Assembly (NCBI RefSeq): GCF_014196805.1
Contig: NZ_JACIEI010000003.1
Location: 62,001-126,000, forward strand
From: Sulfitobacter undariae
GTDB lineage: Bacteria > Pseudomonadota > Alphaproteobacteria > Rhodobacterales > Rhodobacteraceae
Length of the DNA: 64,000 nt
Reading direction: 5' to 3'
Position numbers and translations under genes: made by a program
Notes under the pieces: model-generated
Seen by the model: only the letters and a program-made list of their open reading frames with translations
Told to the model about the DNA's origin: nothing
The model's database searches: none
Part shown: positions 23,751 through 33,378 of the stretch, piece by piece
Numbering within the stretch: position 1 is the first letter of the stretch
Layout of the letters: each line of letters starts with the position of its first letter

Positions 23751-25543
23751 TCCGCACACCTTTGCGCCCCCTTGCACGGATTCTCAAAGCGCGTGCAGAT
23801 GGTGAAAATCCCGATGCGATTGAAAACCAAAACCGTCGTATCCGTCATGAACAGATGCGAGACAAAGACCGTGGCCGCGCCGAGGGGCGCTTGTTGGTAC
23901 TGGGTGTTTTCTTTTTCTGTGCATTCGCGGTTGTGGGCGCGCGCATGGGGTTGCTGGCTGTTTCCGATCCTGTAGAGCCACGTGCGCAAGCGCCCGGTTC
24001 GATCATCGCGAATACGCGCGCAGATATCGTTGATCGCAATGGCAGCATCCTTGCGACTAATCTGGATACGCACGCGCTTTATGCGCAGCCGCAAAATATG
24101 ATTGACCCCGAAGGTGCCGCTGCAGCTTTGGTCAAAATCTTTCCCGATCTCAAACATGAACGGTTGATCAAGGATTTTACGGGAAAGCGTAAGTTCCTGT
24201 GGGTGAAGAAGAAAATCAGCCCCGAGCAATTGCAGGCGGTTCATGATATTGGCGATCCGGGACTGTTGTTTGCACCCCGTGACATGCGCCTTTATCCCAA
24301 CGGTACGTTAGCGGCCCATATCATGGGCGGTGCCAGTTTCGGACGTGAAGGCGTGAGTGCAGCCGAAGTGATCGGTGTGGCTGGCGCTGAGAAGTACTTT
24401 GATGACTACCTGCGCGATCCTTCCAACGCAGGCAAGCCGCTGGAACTGAGCCTCGATCTGGCTGTTCAGGCCGCATCCGAGCGGGTTCTGGATGGCGGTA
24501 TGAAGTTGATGAACGCCAAAGGGGCGACCTCTATTTTGATGGACGTTTACACTGGTGAAGTGATCAGCGTCGTATCTTTGCCCGACTTCAACCCAAATGA
24601 CCGCCCGCGCCCTGCAATCGAGGGCGACGCGTCGGACAGTCCGCTGTTCAACCGCTCGGTTCAAGGGGTGTATGAGCTGGGCTCGACCTTCAAGATTTTT
24701 GCGGTGGCACAGGCGATGGAGCTTGGGCTGGTGAACCCGAGCACGATGATTGACACATCTGGCCCGATGAAGGTCGGCGGCCGTACGATTGGCGAATTCA
24801 GGGGCAAGAATTACGGCACGCTCTCAGTGTCGCAGATCATTGAAAAATCATCGAACCGTGGCACAGGCCGCCTTGCCCTGATGATCGGCAAAGAACGCCA
24901 GCAAGATTTCCTACGTAGCCTTGGCCTTTTTGATAGATCCCCATTCGAGATCATCGAAGCGTCGGGTAGTCAGCCGTTGTTGCCCGCCCGTTACACCGAT
25001 CTTTCGGCAGTTACGATTTCTTATGGCCACGGTATCTCCACGACAGCCATGCATTTGGCGGCGGGTTATGCCGCAATTGCGAATGGGGGGCGGGTTGTGA
25101 AACCGACCTTGATCAAACAAAGCGGCCCCGTTCTGGGCAAGCGCGTGATGCGTGAAGATGTGGCAGCAGCGTCGCGGCGGATGTTGCGGGCTGTGGTGGC
25201 AGGCGATGATGGCACGGCGTCGTTCGGTGATGTTGAGGGTTATTTTGTGGGCGGTAAAACTGGCACAGCGGATAAGCCAAAGCCGGGCGGTGGCGGTTAC
25301 TATAAAGAAAAAACCATCACGACATTCGCCTCGATGTTTCCTGCAAACGATCCGCGCTATGTGTTGATTGTGACGTTGGATGAACCCGTCGAGACGTCCA
25401 GTGGCAAACCGCGCCGTACGGCAGGGTGGACAGCGGTTCCCGTCGCGGCCGAGATGATCCGACGTGTGGCGCCTTTGCTTGGTATGCGGCCAGCCATTGA
25501 ACCCGCCGAACTCGCTGGTATAACCCTCACCAGCAGCAACTAA
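23747..25543 (+). CDS. ftsI: Septal peptidoglycan transpeptidase FtsI (PBP3)
   Basis: 598-residue class B penicillin-binding protein. A cytoplasmic N-terminus precedes one transmembrane helix (LLVLGVFFFCAFAVVGARMGLL, about residues 50-70), then the dimerisation domain (RADIVDRNGSILATNL) and the transpeptidase domain. Catalytic motifs: SxxK as S313-TFK, SxN as SSN at 368-370, and KTGT at 504. Cross-links glycan strands at the septum as partner of FtsW. Family-normal length, with a 4-bp overlap with ftsL. Confidence 0.97.
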   Translation: MIRTPLRPLARILKARADGENPDAIENQNRRIRHEQMRDKDRGRAEGRLLVLGVFFFCAFAVVGARMGLLAVSDPVEPRAQAPGSIIANTRADIVDRNGSILATNLDTHALYAQPQNMIDPEGAAAALVKIFPDLKHERLIKDFTGKRKFLWVKKKISPEQLQAVHDIGDPGLLFAPRDMRLYPNGTLAAHIMGGASFGREGVSAAEVIGVAGAEKYFDDYLRDPSNAGKPLELSLDLAVQAASERVLDGGMKLMNAKGATSILMDVYTGEVISVVSLPDFNPNDRPRPAIEGDASDSPLFNRSVQGVYELGSTFKIFAVAQAMELGLVNPSTMIDTSGPMKVGGRTIGEFRGKNYGTLSVSQIIEKSSNRGTGRLALMIGKERQQDFLRSLGLFDRSPFEIIEASGSQPLLPARYTDLSAVTISYGHGISTTAMHLAAGYAAIANGGRVVKPTLIKQSGPVLGKRVMREDVAAASRRMLRAVVAGDDGTASFGDVEGYFVGGKTGTADKPKPGGGGYYKEKTITTFASMFPANDPRYVLIVTLDEPVETSSGKPRRTAGWTAVPVAAEMIRRVAPLLGMRPAIEPAELAGITLTSSN

Positions 25544-25558
25544 GCCGGAACAGGCCCT

Positions 25559-27046
25559 ATGACATCCCCCGAGAAAATCACATTGAAATCCTTGGGGCTT
25601 TTGGCCGTGGGGGGACAGAATCCAGAAATAAGCGATCTGCAGGTTGATAGTCGCAAGGTGACAACTGGAACGCTTTTTGCGGCCTTGCCCGGATCGGTGG
25701 TGCATGGCGCAGCCTTTATTGATGCCGCGCTGGAGCGGGGGGCGATTGCAGTACTGACTGATGCCAAAGGTGCGCAAATTGCAGGCGATGCGATTACCGC
25801 AGCGGGGGCGGCATTGGTCATCACAGACGCGCCACGAGAAGTCTTGGCACGCTCCGCTGCTTTGTGGTTCGGGGCCCAACCACAAACAATGATCGCGGTG
25901 ACAGGCACCAATGGGAAAACTTCGGTCAGTACCTTTGTACGTCAAATCTGGCTTGAGATGGGGCTGGCCGCCATCAATCTGGGAACCACAGGAGTTGAGG
26001 GCGCATGGACCGCGCCACTGGCCCACACGACGCCCGAGCCCATCACTCTGCACCGCAGTCTGAAGCAAGCGGTGGCCGAGGGTGGGATCACCCATGCGGC
26101 AATGGAGGCTTCCTCGCACGGGTTAGACCAGCGCCGGTTGGACGGGGTGAACCTGACAGCAGCCGGGTTTACAAATTTCACTCAGGATCATCTGGACTAC
26201 CATGAGACCTTTGAGGCGTATTTTGACGCCAAAGCAGGTCTGTTTGCACGGGTATTGCCCGAAGATGGCACGGCAGTTGTGAATATTGACGATCCAAAAG
26301 GCGTGGAGATGGTCGCCATCGCACGTGCGCGGGGCTGCGATGTCATTACCGTGGGCCGTGACGGGGGCGATTTGCATCTGACAGGCCAACGCTTTGATGC
26401 GACAGGGCAGGACTTGCTATTTGTCTGGAACGGGAAATCCTATCAAAAACGTCTGAATTTGATAGGCGGATTTCAGGCAGATAACGTGATGCTTGCGGCG
26501 GGGCTGGTCATTGCTTGCGGTGCGAACGCTGCCGATGTTTTTGACACGATCCCGCATCTGACAACGGTACGTGGTCGTATGCAATTGGCCGCCACCCGCG
26601 ACAATGGCGCGGCGGTGTTTGTGGATTACGCGCATACGCCAGACGCTGTGGCAACGGCACTTGCTGCGATGCGCCCGCATGTGATGGGCCGCCTTGTGGC
26701 GATTGTGGGGGCAGGCGGCGATCGCGACACCGCCAAGCGCCCATTGATGGGGACCGCAGCGGCGCAAAACGCCGATGTTGTGTTTGTGACAGATGACAAC
26801 CCGCGTTCGGAAAATCCCGCAAACATTCGTGCGGCGGTGATGGGCGGCTGCCCTGATGCGACCGAAGTAGGGGACCGCGCCGAAGCGATCCTGCGCGGCA
26901 TTGACGTGCTGGAGCCGGGAGATGCATTGTTGATTGCCGGTAAGGGCCATGAAACGGGTCAGACCATTGGCGATGATGTGCTGCCCTTTGATGATGTAGA
27001 ACAAGCCAGTGTCGCAGTTGCCGCGCTGGACGGGAGGCTGGCATGA
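25559..27046 (+). CDS. murE: UDP-MurNAc-L-Ala-D-Glu:meso-DAP ligase
   Basis: 495 residues, third Mur ligase. The P-loop is VTGTNGKTSVSTFVRQIW (about residue 113-130), and the Lys carbamylation region and HTTPEPITLHRSL are typical. The DDNPRSE motif (about residue 411) selects meso-diaminopimelate rather than lysine, giving the peptidoglycan type. Begins 15 nt after ftsI and overlaps murF by 4 bp. Confidence 0.97.
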   Translation: MTSPEKITLKSLGLLAVGGQNPEISDLQVDSRKVTTGTLFAALPGSVVHGAAFIDAALERGAIAVLTDAKGAQIAGDAITAAGAALVITDAPREVLARSAALWFGAQPQTMIAVTGTNGKTSVSTFVRQIWLEMGLAAINLGTTGVEGAWTAPLAHTTPEPITLHRSLKQAVAEGGITHAAMEASSHGLDQRRLDGVNLTAAGFTNFTQDHLDYHETFEAYFDAKAGLFARVLPEDGTAVVNIDDPKGVEMVAIARARGCDVITVGRDGGDLHLTGQRFDATGQDLLFVWNGKSYQKRLNLIGGFQADNVMLAAGLVIACGANAADVFDTIPHLTTVRGRMQLAATRDNGAAVFVDYAHTPDAVATALAAMRPHVMGRLVAIVGAGGDRDTAKRPLMGTAAAQNADVVFVTDDNPRSENPANIRAAVMGGCPDATEVGDRAEAILRGIDVLEPGDALLIAGKGHETGQTIGDDVLPFDDVEQASVAVAALDGRLA

Positions 27047-28470
27047 GTTTGTGGACCGCAGCAGAAGCCGTCGCTGCCACTGGCGGGCGGGCGCAGGGCG
27101 ATTGGACCGTTGACGGGGTCTCAATCGATACCCGTACACTTGAAAAGGGTGATTTGTTTGTCGCGCTTAAAGATGTGCGCGATGGTCATGATTTTGTAGC
27201 GGCAGCCTTAGACAAAGGGGCAGGGGCTGCGCTGGTCTCGCATATTCCCGATGGGGTGGCGGCAGATGCGCCGCTGTTGATTGTGGAGGATGTGCTGAAG
27301 GGGCTGGAAGCCTTGGGGGCGGCGGCACGGGCGCGAACCTCTGCCAAAGTCATCGGGATTACAGGGTCGGTTGGGAAAACGTCGACCAAGGAAATGCTGT
27401 TGGCAATGCTGGCACCGCAAGGGCGGACCCATGCCAGTGTGGCAAGCTATAACAACCATTGGGGTGTGCCGCTGACGCTGGCGCGGATGCCTGTCGATAC
27501 GGAATACGCAATTATTGAAATGGGCATGAACCATCCGGGTGAAATCTTGCCGCTGACCCGGCTGGCCCGCCCCCATGCCGCCTTGATCACCACAGTTGCC
27601 GCCGCGCACCTTGAGGCCTTTGACAACATCACAGGCATCGCGCTGGAAAAGGCGAGCATCTTTGACAGCCTGCCCATTGGTGCGCCTGCCGTCTATAATG
27701 CTGATGTTGAAACCTCTGCTATTCTAGCTGCAAAAACCCATGACAAACGCCTGCATGGTATCGCCTTTGGTGAACACGGGTTTGATTGGAAACTGAAAAA
27801 TCTGGATATTCAGGGTGATATCACGGTTGTGCAGGCCGAATTCGACGATAAGCCGCTGCTGTTCAAGCTGGCCACACCGGGGCGGCATTTTGCCATGAAC
27901 GGGCTGGGAGCCTTGGCAATTGTACAAGCGATTGGCGCTGATCTGGGGCAAGCAGTGACAGAATTGGGCCGTTGGACCCCCTACAAAGGCCGTGGCCAAC
28001 GTGAGGTCATCCAATTGGATCCGCTGGACCCGCGCGAAGCTCTGAGCCTGATCGACGACAGCTATAACGCCAACCCGACCTCGATGGAGGCGTCACTGGA
28101 AGTATTGGCAGGCGCTGTGACCTCGGACGGTCTGGGCCGCAAAGGCAAAGGTCGCCGGATTGCGTTTTTGGGTGACATGAAAGAACTGGGCGAAGATGCC
28201 GTGGCATTACACGCTGGTTTGGCCCATCTGGATACAACAAAATCGCTGGATGTGATCCACTGTGTCGGTCCGCTGATGCGTGCGCTCTACGATCTGTTGC
28301 CCGAACACCAGCGCGGTGACTGGTTTGAGACCTCTGCCGAGATGTGCGCAGGGCTGCGTCACAAGCTGGATGCTGGCGATGTTGTGCTGGCCAAAGGGTC
28401 TTTGAGCATGAAATTAGGGCTCATCGTTGACGCCATCCGAAAAATGGGCCATCCGCTGTCGGAAGATTAG
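27043..28470 (+). CDS. murF: UDP-MurNAc-tripeptide:D-Ala-D-Ala ligase
   Basis: 475 residues. Adds D-Ala-D-Ala to the UDP-MurNAc tripeptide. Central ATPase motif IGITGSVGKTSTKEMLLAML (about 104-122), NNHWGVPLTLARM, EMGMNHPGEI, and IDDSYNANPTSMEASLEVL (about residue 340) mark MurF. Overlaps murE. A 77-bp gap follows before mraY, the first sizeable gap after murE. Confidence 0.97.
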   Translation: MSLWTAAEAVAATGGRAQGDWTVDGVSIDTRTLEKGDLFVALKDVRDGHDFVAAALDKGAGAALVSHIPDGVAADAPLLIVEDVLKGLEALGAAARARTSAKVIGITGSVGKTSTKEMLLAMLAPQGRTHASVASYNNHWGVPLTLARMPVDTEYAIIEMGMNHPGEILPLTRLARPHAALITTVAAAHLEAFDNITGIALEKASIFDSLPIGAPAVYNADVETSAILAAKTHDKRLHGIAFGEHGFDWKLKNLDIQGDITVVQAEFDDKPLLFKLATPGRHFAMNGLGALAIVQAIGADLGQAVTELGRWTPYKGRGQREVIQLDPLDPREALSLIDDSYNANPTSMEASLEVLAGAVTSDGLGRKGKGRRIAFLGDMKELGEDAVALHAGLAHLDTTKSLDVIHCVGPLMRALYDLLPEHQRGDWFETSAEMCAGLRHKLDAGDVVLAKGSLSMKLGLIVDAIRKMGHPLSED

Positions 28471-28547
28471 CCCCTGATTGTGGGGCGCGGGCGGCGAAGC
28501 CCACAAGATGTGGCGATTTTGCACAGAAGAATGAATAAGGACGATGT

Positions 28548-29630
28548 ATGCTCTATTGGTTAACCCTGCTGTCAGATGGCGGTGATTTCTTTAACCTTTT
28601 CCGCTATATCACCTTCCGTGCAGGTGGTGCGTTTATGACTGCACTGGTCTTTGGGTTTATCTTTGGTCAGCCGTTGATCAACATGCTGCGCCGTACCCAA
28701 GGCAAAGGCCAACCCATCCGTACGGATGGCCCTGAGGGGCATTTTGCTAAGGCGGGCACGCCAACCATGGGCGGTTTGCTGATTGTAGGGGCATTGTTGA
28801 CCTCGACCCTGCTTTGGGCGCGGTTGGACAACGCGTTTGTCTGGATGGTGCTTTTTGTGACCATGGGTTTTGCCGCCATCGGCTTTGCTGATGACTATGC
28901 GAAGGTCAGCAAGCAGAATGTGGCGGGTGTGTCCTCTAAGGTGCGGTTGTTGCTGGGCTTTTTGATTGCAGGCATCGCGGCATATTGGGCGGCGCAATAC
29001 CATCCCGAGAATTTACAATACCAGCTGGCGCTGCCCGTATTCAAAAACACGCTGCTGAACCTCGGTTACTTCTTTGTGCCCTTTGCGATGATCGTGATTG
29101 TCGGTGCGGCCAATGCGGTGAACCTGACAGACGGTTTGGATGGTTTGGCGATCATGCCTGTAATGATTGCAGCGGGAACGCTGGGCGTTATTGCCTATGC
29201 GGTTGGACGCGTGGATTTCACCAATTATCTGGATGTACACTACGTGCCGGGAACGGGCGAAATTCTTGTGTTTACAGCGGGATTGATTGGCGGGGGCTTG
29301 GGCTTTTTGTGGTATAATGCGCCACCTGCGGCTGTGTTCATGGGCGACACAGGCAGTCTGGGTTTGGGCGGTGCTTTGGGGGCCATCGCAGTGGCAACCA
29401 AACATGAGCTGGTGCTGGGCATTGTCGGTGGCTTGTTTGTTGTCGAAGCGATGAGTGTGATCATTCAGGTTTTGTACTTTAAGCGTACAGGCAAGCGGGT
29501 GTTCCTGATGGCCCCGATCCACCACCACTATGAGAAAAAGGGCTGGGCCGAGCCGCAGATCGTGATCCGCTTTTGGATCATCTCGCTTATTCTGGCTCTG
29601 ATCGGTCTCGCTACGCTGAAAGTACGGTAA
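28548..29630 (+). CDS. mraY: Phospho-MurNAc-pentapeptide transferase
   Basis: 360-residue ten-helix inner-membrane enzyme that transfers phospho-MurNAc-pentapeptide to undecaprenyl phosphate, giving lipid I. The signature motifs are [14 protein letters not shown], the acidic pair in [39 protein letters not shown] and the HHHYEKKGW loop. The next gene starts at the base after its stop. Confidence 0.98.
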   Translation: MLYWLTLLSDGGDFFNLFRYITFRAGGAFMTALVFGFIFGQPLINMLRRTQGKGQPIRTDGPEGHFAKAGTPTMGGLLIVGALLTSTLLWARLDNAFVWMVLFVTMGFAAIGFADDYAKVSKQNVAGVSSKVRLLLGFLIAGIAAYWAAQYHPENLQYQLALPVFKNTLLNLGYFFVPFAMIVIVGAANAVNLTDGLDGLAIMPVMIAAGTLGVIAYAVGRVDFTNYLDVHYVPGTGEILVFTAGLIGGGLGFLWYNAPPAAVFMGDTGSLGLGGALGAIAVATKHELVLGIVGGLFVVEAMSVIIQVLYFKRTGKRVFLMAPIHHHYEKKGWAEPQIVIRFWIISLILALIGLATLKVR

Positions 29631-30023
29631 ATGGCGGGGCCCGTTAAAGATACACAGGCGATGATTTCGGGAATGGCGCCTGTGCTGGACGAAACGATTT
29701 ACCATTTTTGCGTGGCCCCCGAAGACCTGTTGCCAGAGGCGCTGGCCAGTTTCCGTGAGGAAGAAGGCCTGTCATTGATCCTGAGTGATACTGTTGCCGA
29801 GAAAAACGGGCTGCCCCGCGATTTGCCTATGCATCGGATCACTCTTACGGTTCATTCCGCATTGGACGGTGTTGGCCTGACTGCGGCAGTTGCAACTGTA
29901 CTGGCGCAGGCGGGGATCGCGTGCAACATGGTGGCAGGGGCACATCACGACCACGCCTTTGTACCCGCTGGTGATGCGCAACGCGCCGTGGCGCTTTTGA
30001 AAACATTGGCTGCGGGCGATTGA
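29631..30023 (+). CDS. ACT domain protein inserted in dcw cluster
   Basis: 130 residues. A short variable N-terminus precedes an ACT-like domain of the DUF2241/CASTOR kind ([60 protein letters not shown]). Such domains bind amino acids; role here unknown. ATG 29631 abuts the mraY stop; ATG 29661 is an alternative. Its presence between mraY and murD is not part of the canonical cluster. Confidence 0.85.
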   Translation: MAGPVKDTQAMISGMAPVLDETIYHFCVAPEDLLPEALASFREEEGLSLILSDTVAEKNGLPRDLPMHRITLTVHSALDGVGLTAAVATVLAQAGIACNMVAGAHHDHAFVPAGDAQRAVALLKTLAAGD

Positions 30024-30045
30024 ACGCAGAATAGGGACGATCAAG

Positions 30046-31449
30046 ATGATACCAGTTCAAGGCATGCAGGGATTGCGGGTTGCAGTGTTGGGGCTGGGGC
30101 GGTCTGGCCTATCGGCGGCACGTGCCTTGGCAGCAGGCGGGGCAGAGCCGATTTGCTGGGACGATAACCCGCTTGCACGCGAGGCAGCGCAGGCCGAAGG
30201 CTTCGCTTGTGTCGAGCTGACCCGTGATGGCGCGTTTGAAGGTGTCGCGCGGTTGGTGGTAAGCCCTGGTATCCCGCATCTATACCCTACACCCAATCGA
30301 GTGGTTGCTGCGGCATTGGATGCTGGAGTGCCTGTGGACAATGACATCGGCTTGTTTTTCCAAAGCTTTGCAACATCAGAGTGGGATGAGTTCGACGTCG
30401 CCCCACGGATCATTGCGGTGACGGGATCAAACGGTAAATCAACAACTTCTGCACTGATCCACCATATTCTGGAACATGCTGGCCGGAACTCGCAGTTGGC
30501 GGGTAATATCGGGCGTGGTGTGCTGGATATTGAGCCAGCTCCCTCAGGCGGTGTGGTTGTGTTGGAGCTGTCCAGCTATCAAACTGATCTGGCCCGCAGC
30601 CTGACGCCCGATGTGGCGGTGTTCACGAACCTCAGCCCCGATCATCTGGATCGCCATGCGGGCAAAGGCGGTTATTTCGCGGCCAAGCGCCGTTTGTTCG
30701 CCGAAGGCGGACCTGACCGTGCTGTAATCGGTGTGGATGAGGCCGAAGGCGCGTTTTTGGCAGGGCAACTCAGCGAAGGCGCGGTTGACGACCGTGTGAT
30801 CCGCGTGAGTGTGGACCGCAAGCTGACAGGCCCCGGTTGGCAGGTGTTTGCGCGCAAGGGCTTCCTGAGCGAATACCGCAATGGCAAACAGGCGGCCTCG
30901 ATTGATCTGCGTGCGGTTGCCGGATTGCCGGGCGCGCATAACCATCAGAACGCTTGTTGTGCCTATGCTGCATGTCGTGCCTTGGGCTTGGCGCCCAAAG
31001 TGATTGAGGCCGCGTTCCACAGCTTTGGCGGTTTGCCCCATCGCAGCCAGACAATTGGCGAAAAGAACGGTGTACGTTTTGTGAATGACAGCAAGGCGAC
31101 AAATGTTGATTCAGCGGCCAAGGCGTTGCAGGCTTTCAAGAACATACGCTGGATTTGTGGCGGGTTGGAAAAAGAGGGCGGACTGGACGGTTTGACCGAT
31201 GCGTCGTCTTCGGTGCGCAAAGCCTATGTGATCGGGCGTGAAGCGGCCGGATTTGCCATGCAGCTCAAGGTGGAGGCGGAGGTCTGCACCACGATGGCGG
31301 ATGCCGTGGCCCGTGCGATTGCGGATGCTGAGTCTGGCGATGTGGTGCTGCTGGCCCCTGCGGCGGCCAGCTTTGATCAATATGACAGCTTTGAAAAGCG
31401 CGGCGATGATTTTTCGCAGCTTGTTCAAGCGCATATCGCTAAGGGGTGA
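30046..31449 (+). CDS. murD: UDP-MurNAc-L-alanine:D-glutamate ligase
   Basis: 467 residues. N-terminal Rossmann-like UDP-binding part ([23 protein letters not shown]), then P-loop [20 protein letters not shown] (about residue 123-142), [10 protein letters not shown], and [22 protein letters not shown] in the C-terminal domain. Second Mur ligase. Ends 8 bp from the end of the convergent flavoprotein gene, which interrupts the dcw cluster here. Confidence 0.97.
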   Translation: MIPVQGMQGLRVAVLGLGRSGLSAARALAAGGAEPICWDDNPLAREAAQAEGFACVELTRDGAFEGVARLVVSPGIPHLYPTPNRVVAAALDAGVPVDNDIGLFFQSFATSEWDEFDVAPRIIAVTGSNGKSTTSALIHHILEHAGRNSQLAGNIGRGVLDIEPAPSGGVVVLELSSYQTDLARSLTPDVAVFTNLSPDHLDRHAGKGGYFAAKRRLFAEGGPDRAVIGVDEAEGAFLAGQLSEGAVDDRVIRVSVDRKLTGPGWQVFARKGFLSEYRNGKQAASIDLRAVAGLPGAHNHQNACCAYAACRALGLAPKVIEAAFHSFGGLPHRSQTIGEKNGVRFVNDSKATNVDSAAKALQAFKNIRWICGGLEKEGGLDGLTDASSSVRKAYVIGREAAGFAMQLKVEAEVCTTMADAVARAIADAESGDVVLLAPAAASFDQYDSFEKRGDDFSQLVQAHIAKG

Positions 31450-31457
31450 AACCCAGC

Positions 31458-32636
31458 CTAGCGTGAGGCGTTGATGTCTGCTGCTGCGGCCATTGCCGAT
31501 GACCATGCCCATTGGAAGTTATAGCCTCCCAGCCATCCCGTTACATCCATTGCTTCGCCGATAAAATAGAGATCAGGCTGGGCCTTGCAGGCCATGGAAC
31601 GGGAATTGAGCGCGTCGGTGTCAATGCCACCCAAAGTGACTTCGGCTGTACGGTAGCCTTCGGTGCCGTTTGGGAGGAGCTCCCAATGCTGCAAACCCTG
31701 CATCAAGGCGTCAAGGCGTTTGTCAGACCAATCCGCCAGATTTCCTGTCAGGTCAAACACTCCCGCGAGATGTTCAACCAGCCGCGCTGGCAAGTGTCGG
31801 GCCAGTTCCGTTGTCATGTTCTTGCGGCCTCCAATCTGGCGCTGTTGGCGCAGGGCCTCATACATGCCGCTGGGCAGGATATCCAAAAAGACGGGGGCAC
31901 CCTCCACCCAATATGACGAGGCTTGCAGCACAGCAGGGCCAGAAAGGCCGCGATGGGTGAACAACAGGGCTTCTTCAAATACGGGGCCGTCTGCGTGCAT
32001 GCGGGCAGGGACCGCGACACCTGATATCTCGGCAAAGCGGCCATCGGCGAAGGTAAAGGGCACAAGGGCAGGCCGCGTGGCAGTGACAGGGATGCCGAAC
32101 TGTTGGGCGATGTCATAGGCAAAGCCTGTGGCACCCATTTTGGGAATGGATTTTCCGCCCGTTGCAATGACCATACGGCGTGTGGTGACTTTGTGGGTCT
32201 TCTCTGGCGTCGCGAGCGTGAAACTATATCCCGCATCGGTGGCGCGTATGCCCGAGACAGAGCTTTGCAGGCGCAGGTCTACATCACGCGCCTGCATCAG
32301 TTTGTGCAGCATCGCGATGATGTCTTTGGCGCTGTTATCGCAAAACAACTGCCCTAGCGTCTTTTCGTGCCATGCGATGCCATGGGCCTCAACCAATGCG
32401 ACGAAATCCCATTGAGTATATCGCGCCAACGCTGATTTGGCGAAGTGGGGGTTTGCACAGATAAAGGCCTTTGGATCAGTGTGCATATTGGTGAAATTGC
32501 ACCGCCCACCACCCGAAATGCGAATTTTTTCGCCCGCCGATTTTGCGTGATCAACAAGCAGAGTACGCCCGTCCAGATGGGCGGCAGCCATCATGCCTGC
32601 GGCGCCAGCGCCGATTATTACTGTGTCAAATTCCAT
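31458..32636 (-). CDS. FAD-dependent oxidoreductase, HI0933/BaiN (YhiN) family
   Basis: 392 residues. Dinucleotide fold VIIGAGAAGMMAAAHL at the N-terminus, then the HI0933-family motif GEKIRISGGGRCNFTN, VIATGGKSIPKMGATGFAYDIA, FTHRGLSGPAVLQAS, and the C-terminal FIGEAMDVTGWLGGYNFQWAWSSA. Flavoproteins of this family have few defined substrates. ATG 32636 (MEFDTVIIG) fits the family start; an earlier ATG at 32654 adds six residues. It lies antisense to the dcw cluster between murD and ftsW, an unusual insertion. Confidence 0.88.
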   Translation of the reverse strand: MEFDTVIIGAGAAGMMAAAHLDGRTLLVDHAKSAGEKIRISGGGRCNFTNMHTDPKAFICANPHFAKSALARYTQWDFVALVEAHGIAWHEKTLGQLFCDNSAKDIIAMLHKLMQARDVDLRLQSSVSGIRATDAGYSFTLATPEKTHKVTTRRMVIATGGKSIPKMGATGFAYDIAQQFGIPVTATRPALVPFTFADGRFAEISGVAVPARMHADGPVFEEALLFTHRGLSGPAVLQASSYWVEGAPVFLDILPSGMYEALRQQRQIGGRKNMTTELARHLPARLVEHLAGVFDLTGNLADWSDKRLDALMQGLQHWELLPNGTEGYRTAEVTLGGIDTDALNSRSMACKAQPDLYFIGEAMDVTGWLGGYNFQWAWSSAMAAAADINASR

Positions 32637-32743
32637 CTGGCAGGGGTGCCTCATGGCGCGGCGGCGGTCAAGCCTTCGTGAGGGGGCTTGCCGCGCATGT
32701 TGGGAGGTCTAAGTGTATTGCGAAACAAATAGGAGATTTCCAA

Positions 32744-33268
32744 ATGACAGCACTTCGCGCAGGTAGCCCTTTTCCAAAAACAGACGTTGACCAGCTTGGC
32801 GGTGGCACGCTCACCCTTGGTGCGCCACGGGGCGGGCATGACTGGCAGTTGGTCGTTGTTTATCGCGGCCTGCATTGCCCGATCTGCAAAAACTATCTGG
32901 CAAAACTGCAAGAACTGGAGGCGGAATTTAACAGCCACGGTGTTGATGTTGTGACTGTTTCTGGCGATCCAGAGGAGAAAGCACGTAGTTTTGCAGATGA
33001 AAAAGAACTGACGCTGGCGGTGGGCTATGATCTGAGCGTGGCACAGATGAAAACGCTTGGCCTCTATGTATCCGATCCGCGTAGCGAGAAAGAAACCGAT
33101 CGTCCTTTCGCCGAGCCGGGCTTGTTTGTGGTGAATGCCGAAGGCAACATCCAGATCATTGATGTGTCTAACGCGCCCTTTGCGCGGCCCGAATTGCAGG
33201 GCATTGCAAACGGGATCAAATTCATCCGCAGCAATGATTACCCGATACGCGGTACACACGAGGCTTAA
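32744..33268 (+). CDS. AhpC/TSA-type peroxiredoxin-like protein
   Basis: 174 residues with a thioredoxin-like fold. The active-site motif VVYRGLHCPICKNYL has two cysteines (C-x-x-C) rather than the single peroxidatic Cys of classical AhpC. Then VVTVSGDPEEKARSFADE and PFAEPGLFVVNAEGNIQI. Probably reduces peroxides or disulfides in the cytoplasm; electron donor unknown. ATG 32744 has AGGAG 8 nt upstream; the frame is open upstream to 32543 but without family sequence. Divergent from the flavoprotein gene and followed by the hairpin-rich ftsW leader. Confidence 0.85.
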   Translation: MTALRAGSPFPKTDVDQLGGGTLTLGAPRGGHDWQLVVVYRGLHCPICKNYLAKLQELEAEFNSHGVDVVTVSGDPEEKARSFADEKELTLAVGYDLSVAQMKTLGLYVSDPRSEKETDRPFAEPGLFVVNAEGNIQIIDVSNAPFARPELQGIANGIKFIRSNDYPIRGTHEA

Positions 33269-33276
33269 ATCCCTGT

Positions 33277-33351
33277 GGAAAACGCTGCGAAAACACTGGC
33301 AGCGCAGCGTTTTCCGCGCTATGCTGCCAGTTAGACCCCCGATCAAGGGGG
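33277..33351 (+). promoter_or_regulatory. Competing hairpins in the leader of ftsW
   Basis: Stem 1: GGAAAACGCTGCG (33277-33289) / CGCAGCGTTTTCC (33303-33315), 13 bp perfect. Stem 2: ACTGGCAGC (33295-33303) / GCTGCCAGT (33323-33331), 9 bp perfect, whose left arm is the loop of stem 1, so the two are mutually exclusive or form a pseudoknot. Stem 3: CCCCC-GATCAA-GGGGG (33336-33351). ftsW starts 28 nt later. No T tract. Confidence 0.5.
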
Positions 33352-33378
33352 CAGGCAGGCAGTGTAAGGCGTATATCC

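Noticed and set aside
24911..26119. 402-codon open frame antisense to ftsI/murE
   Set aside because: Opposite-strand shadow of strong coding genes with no family motif.
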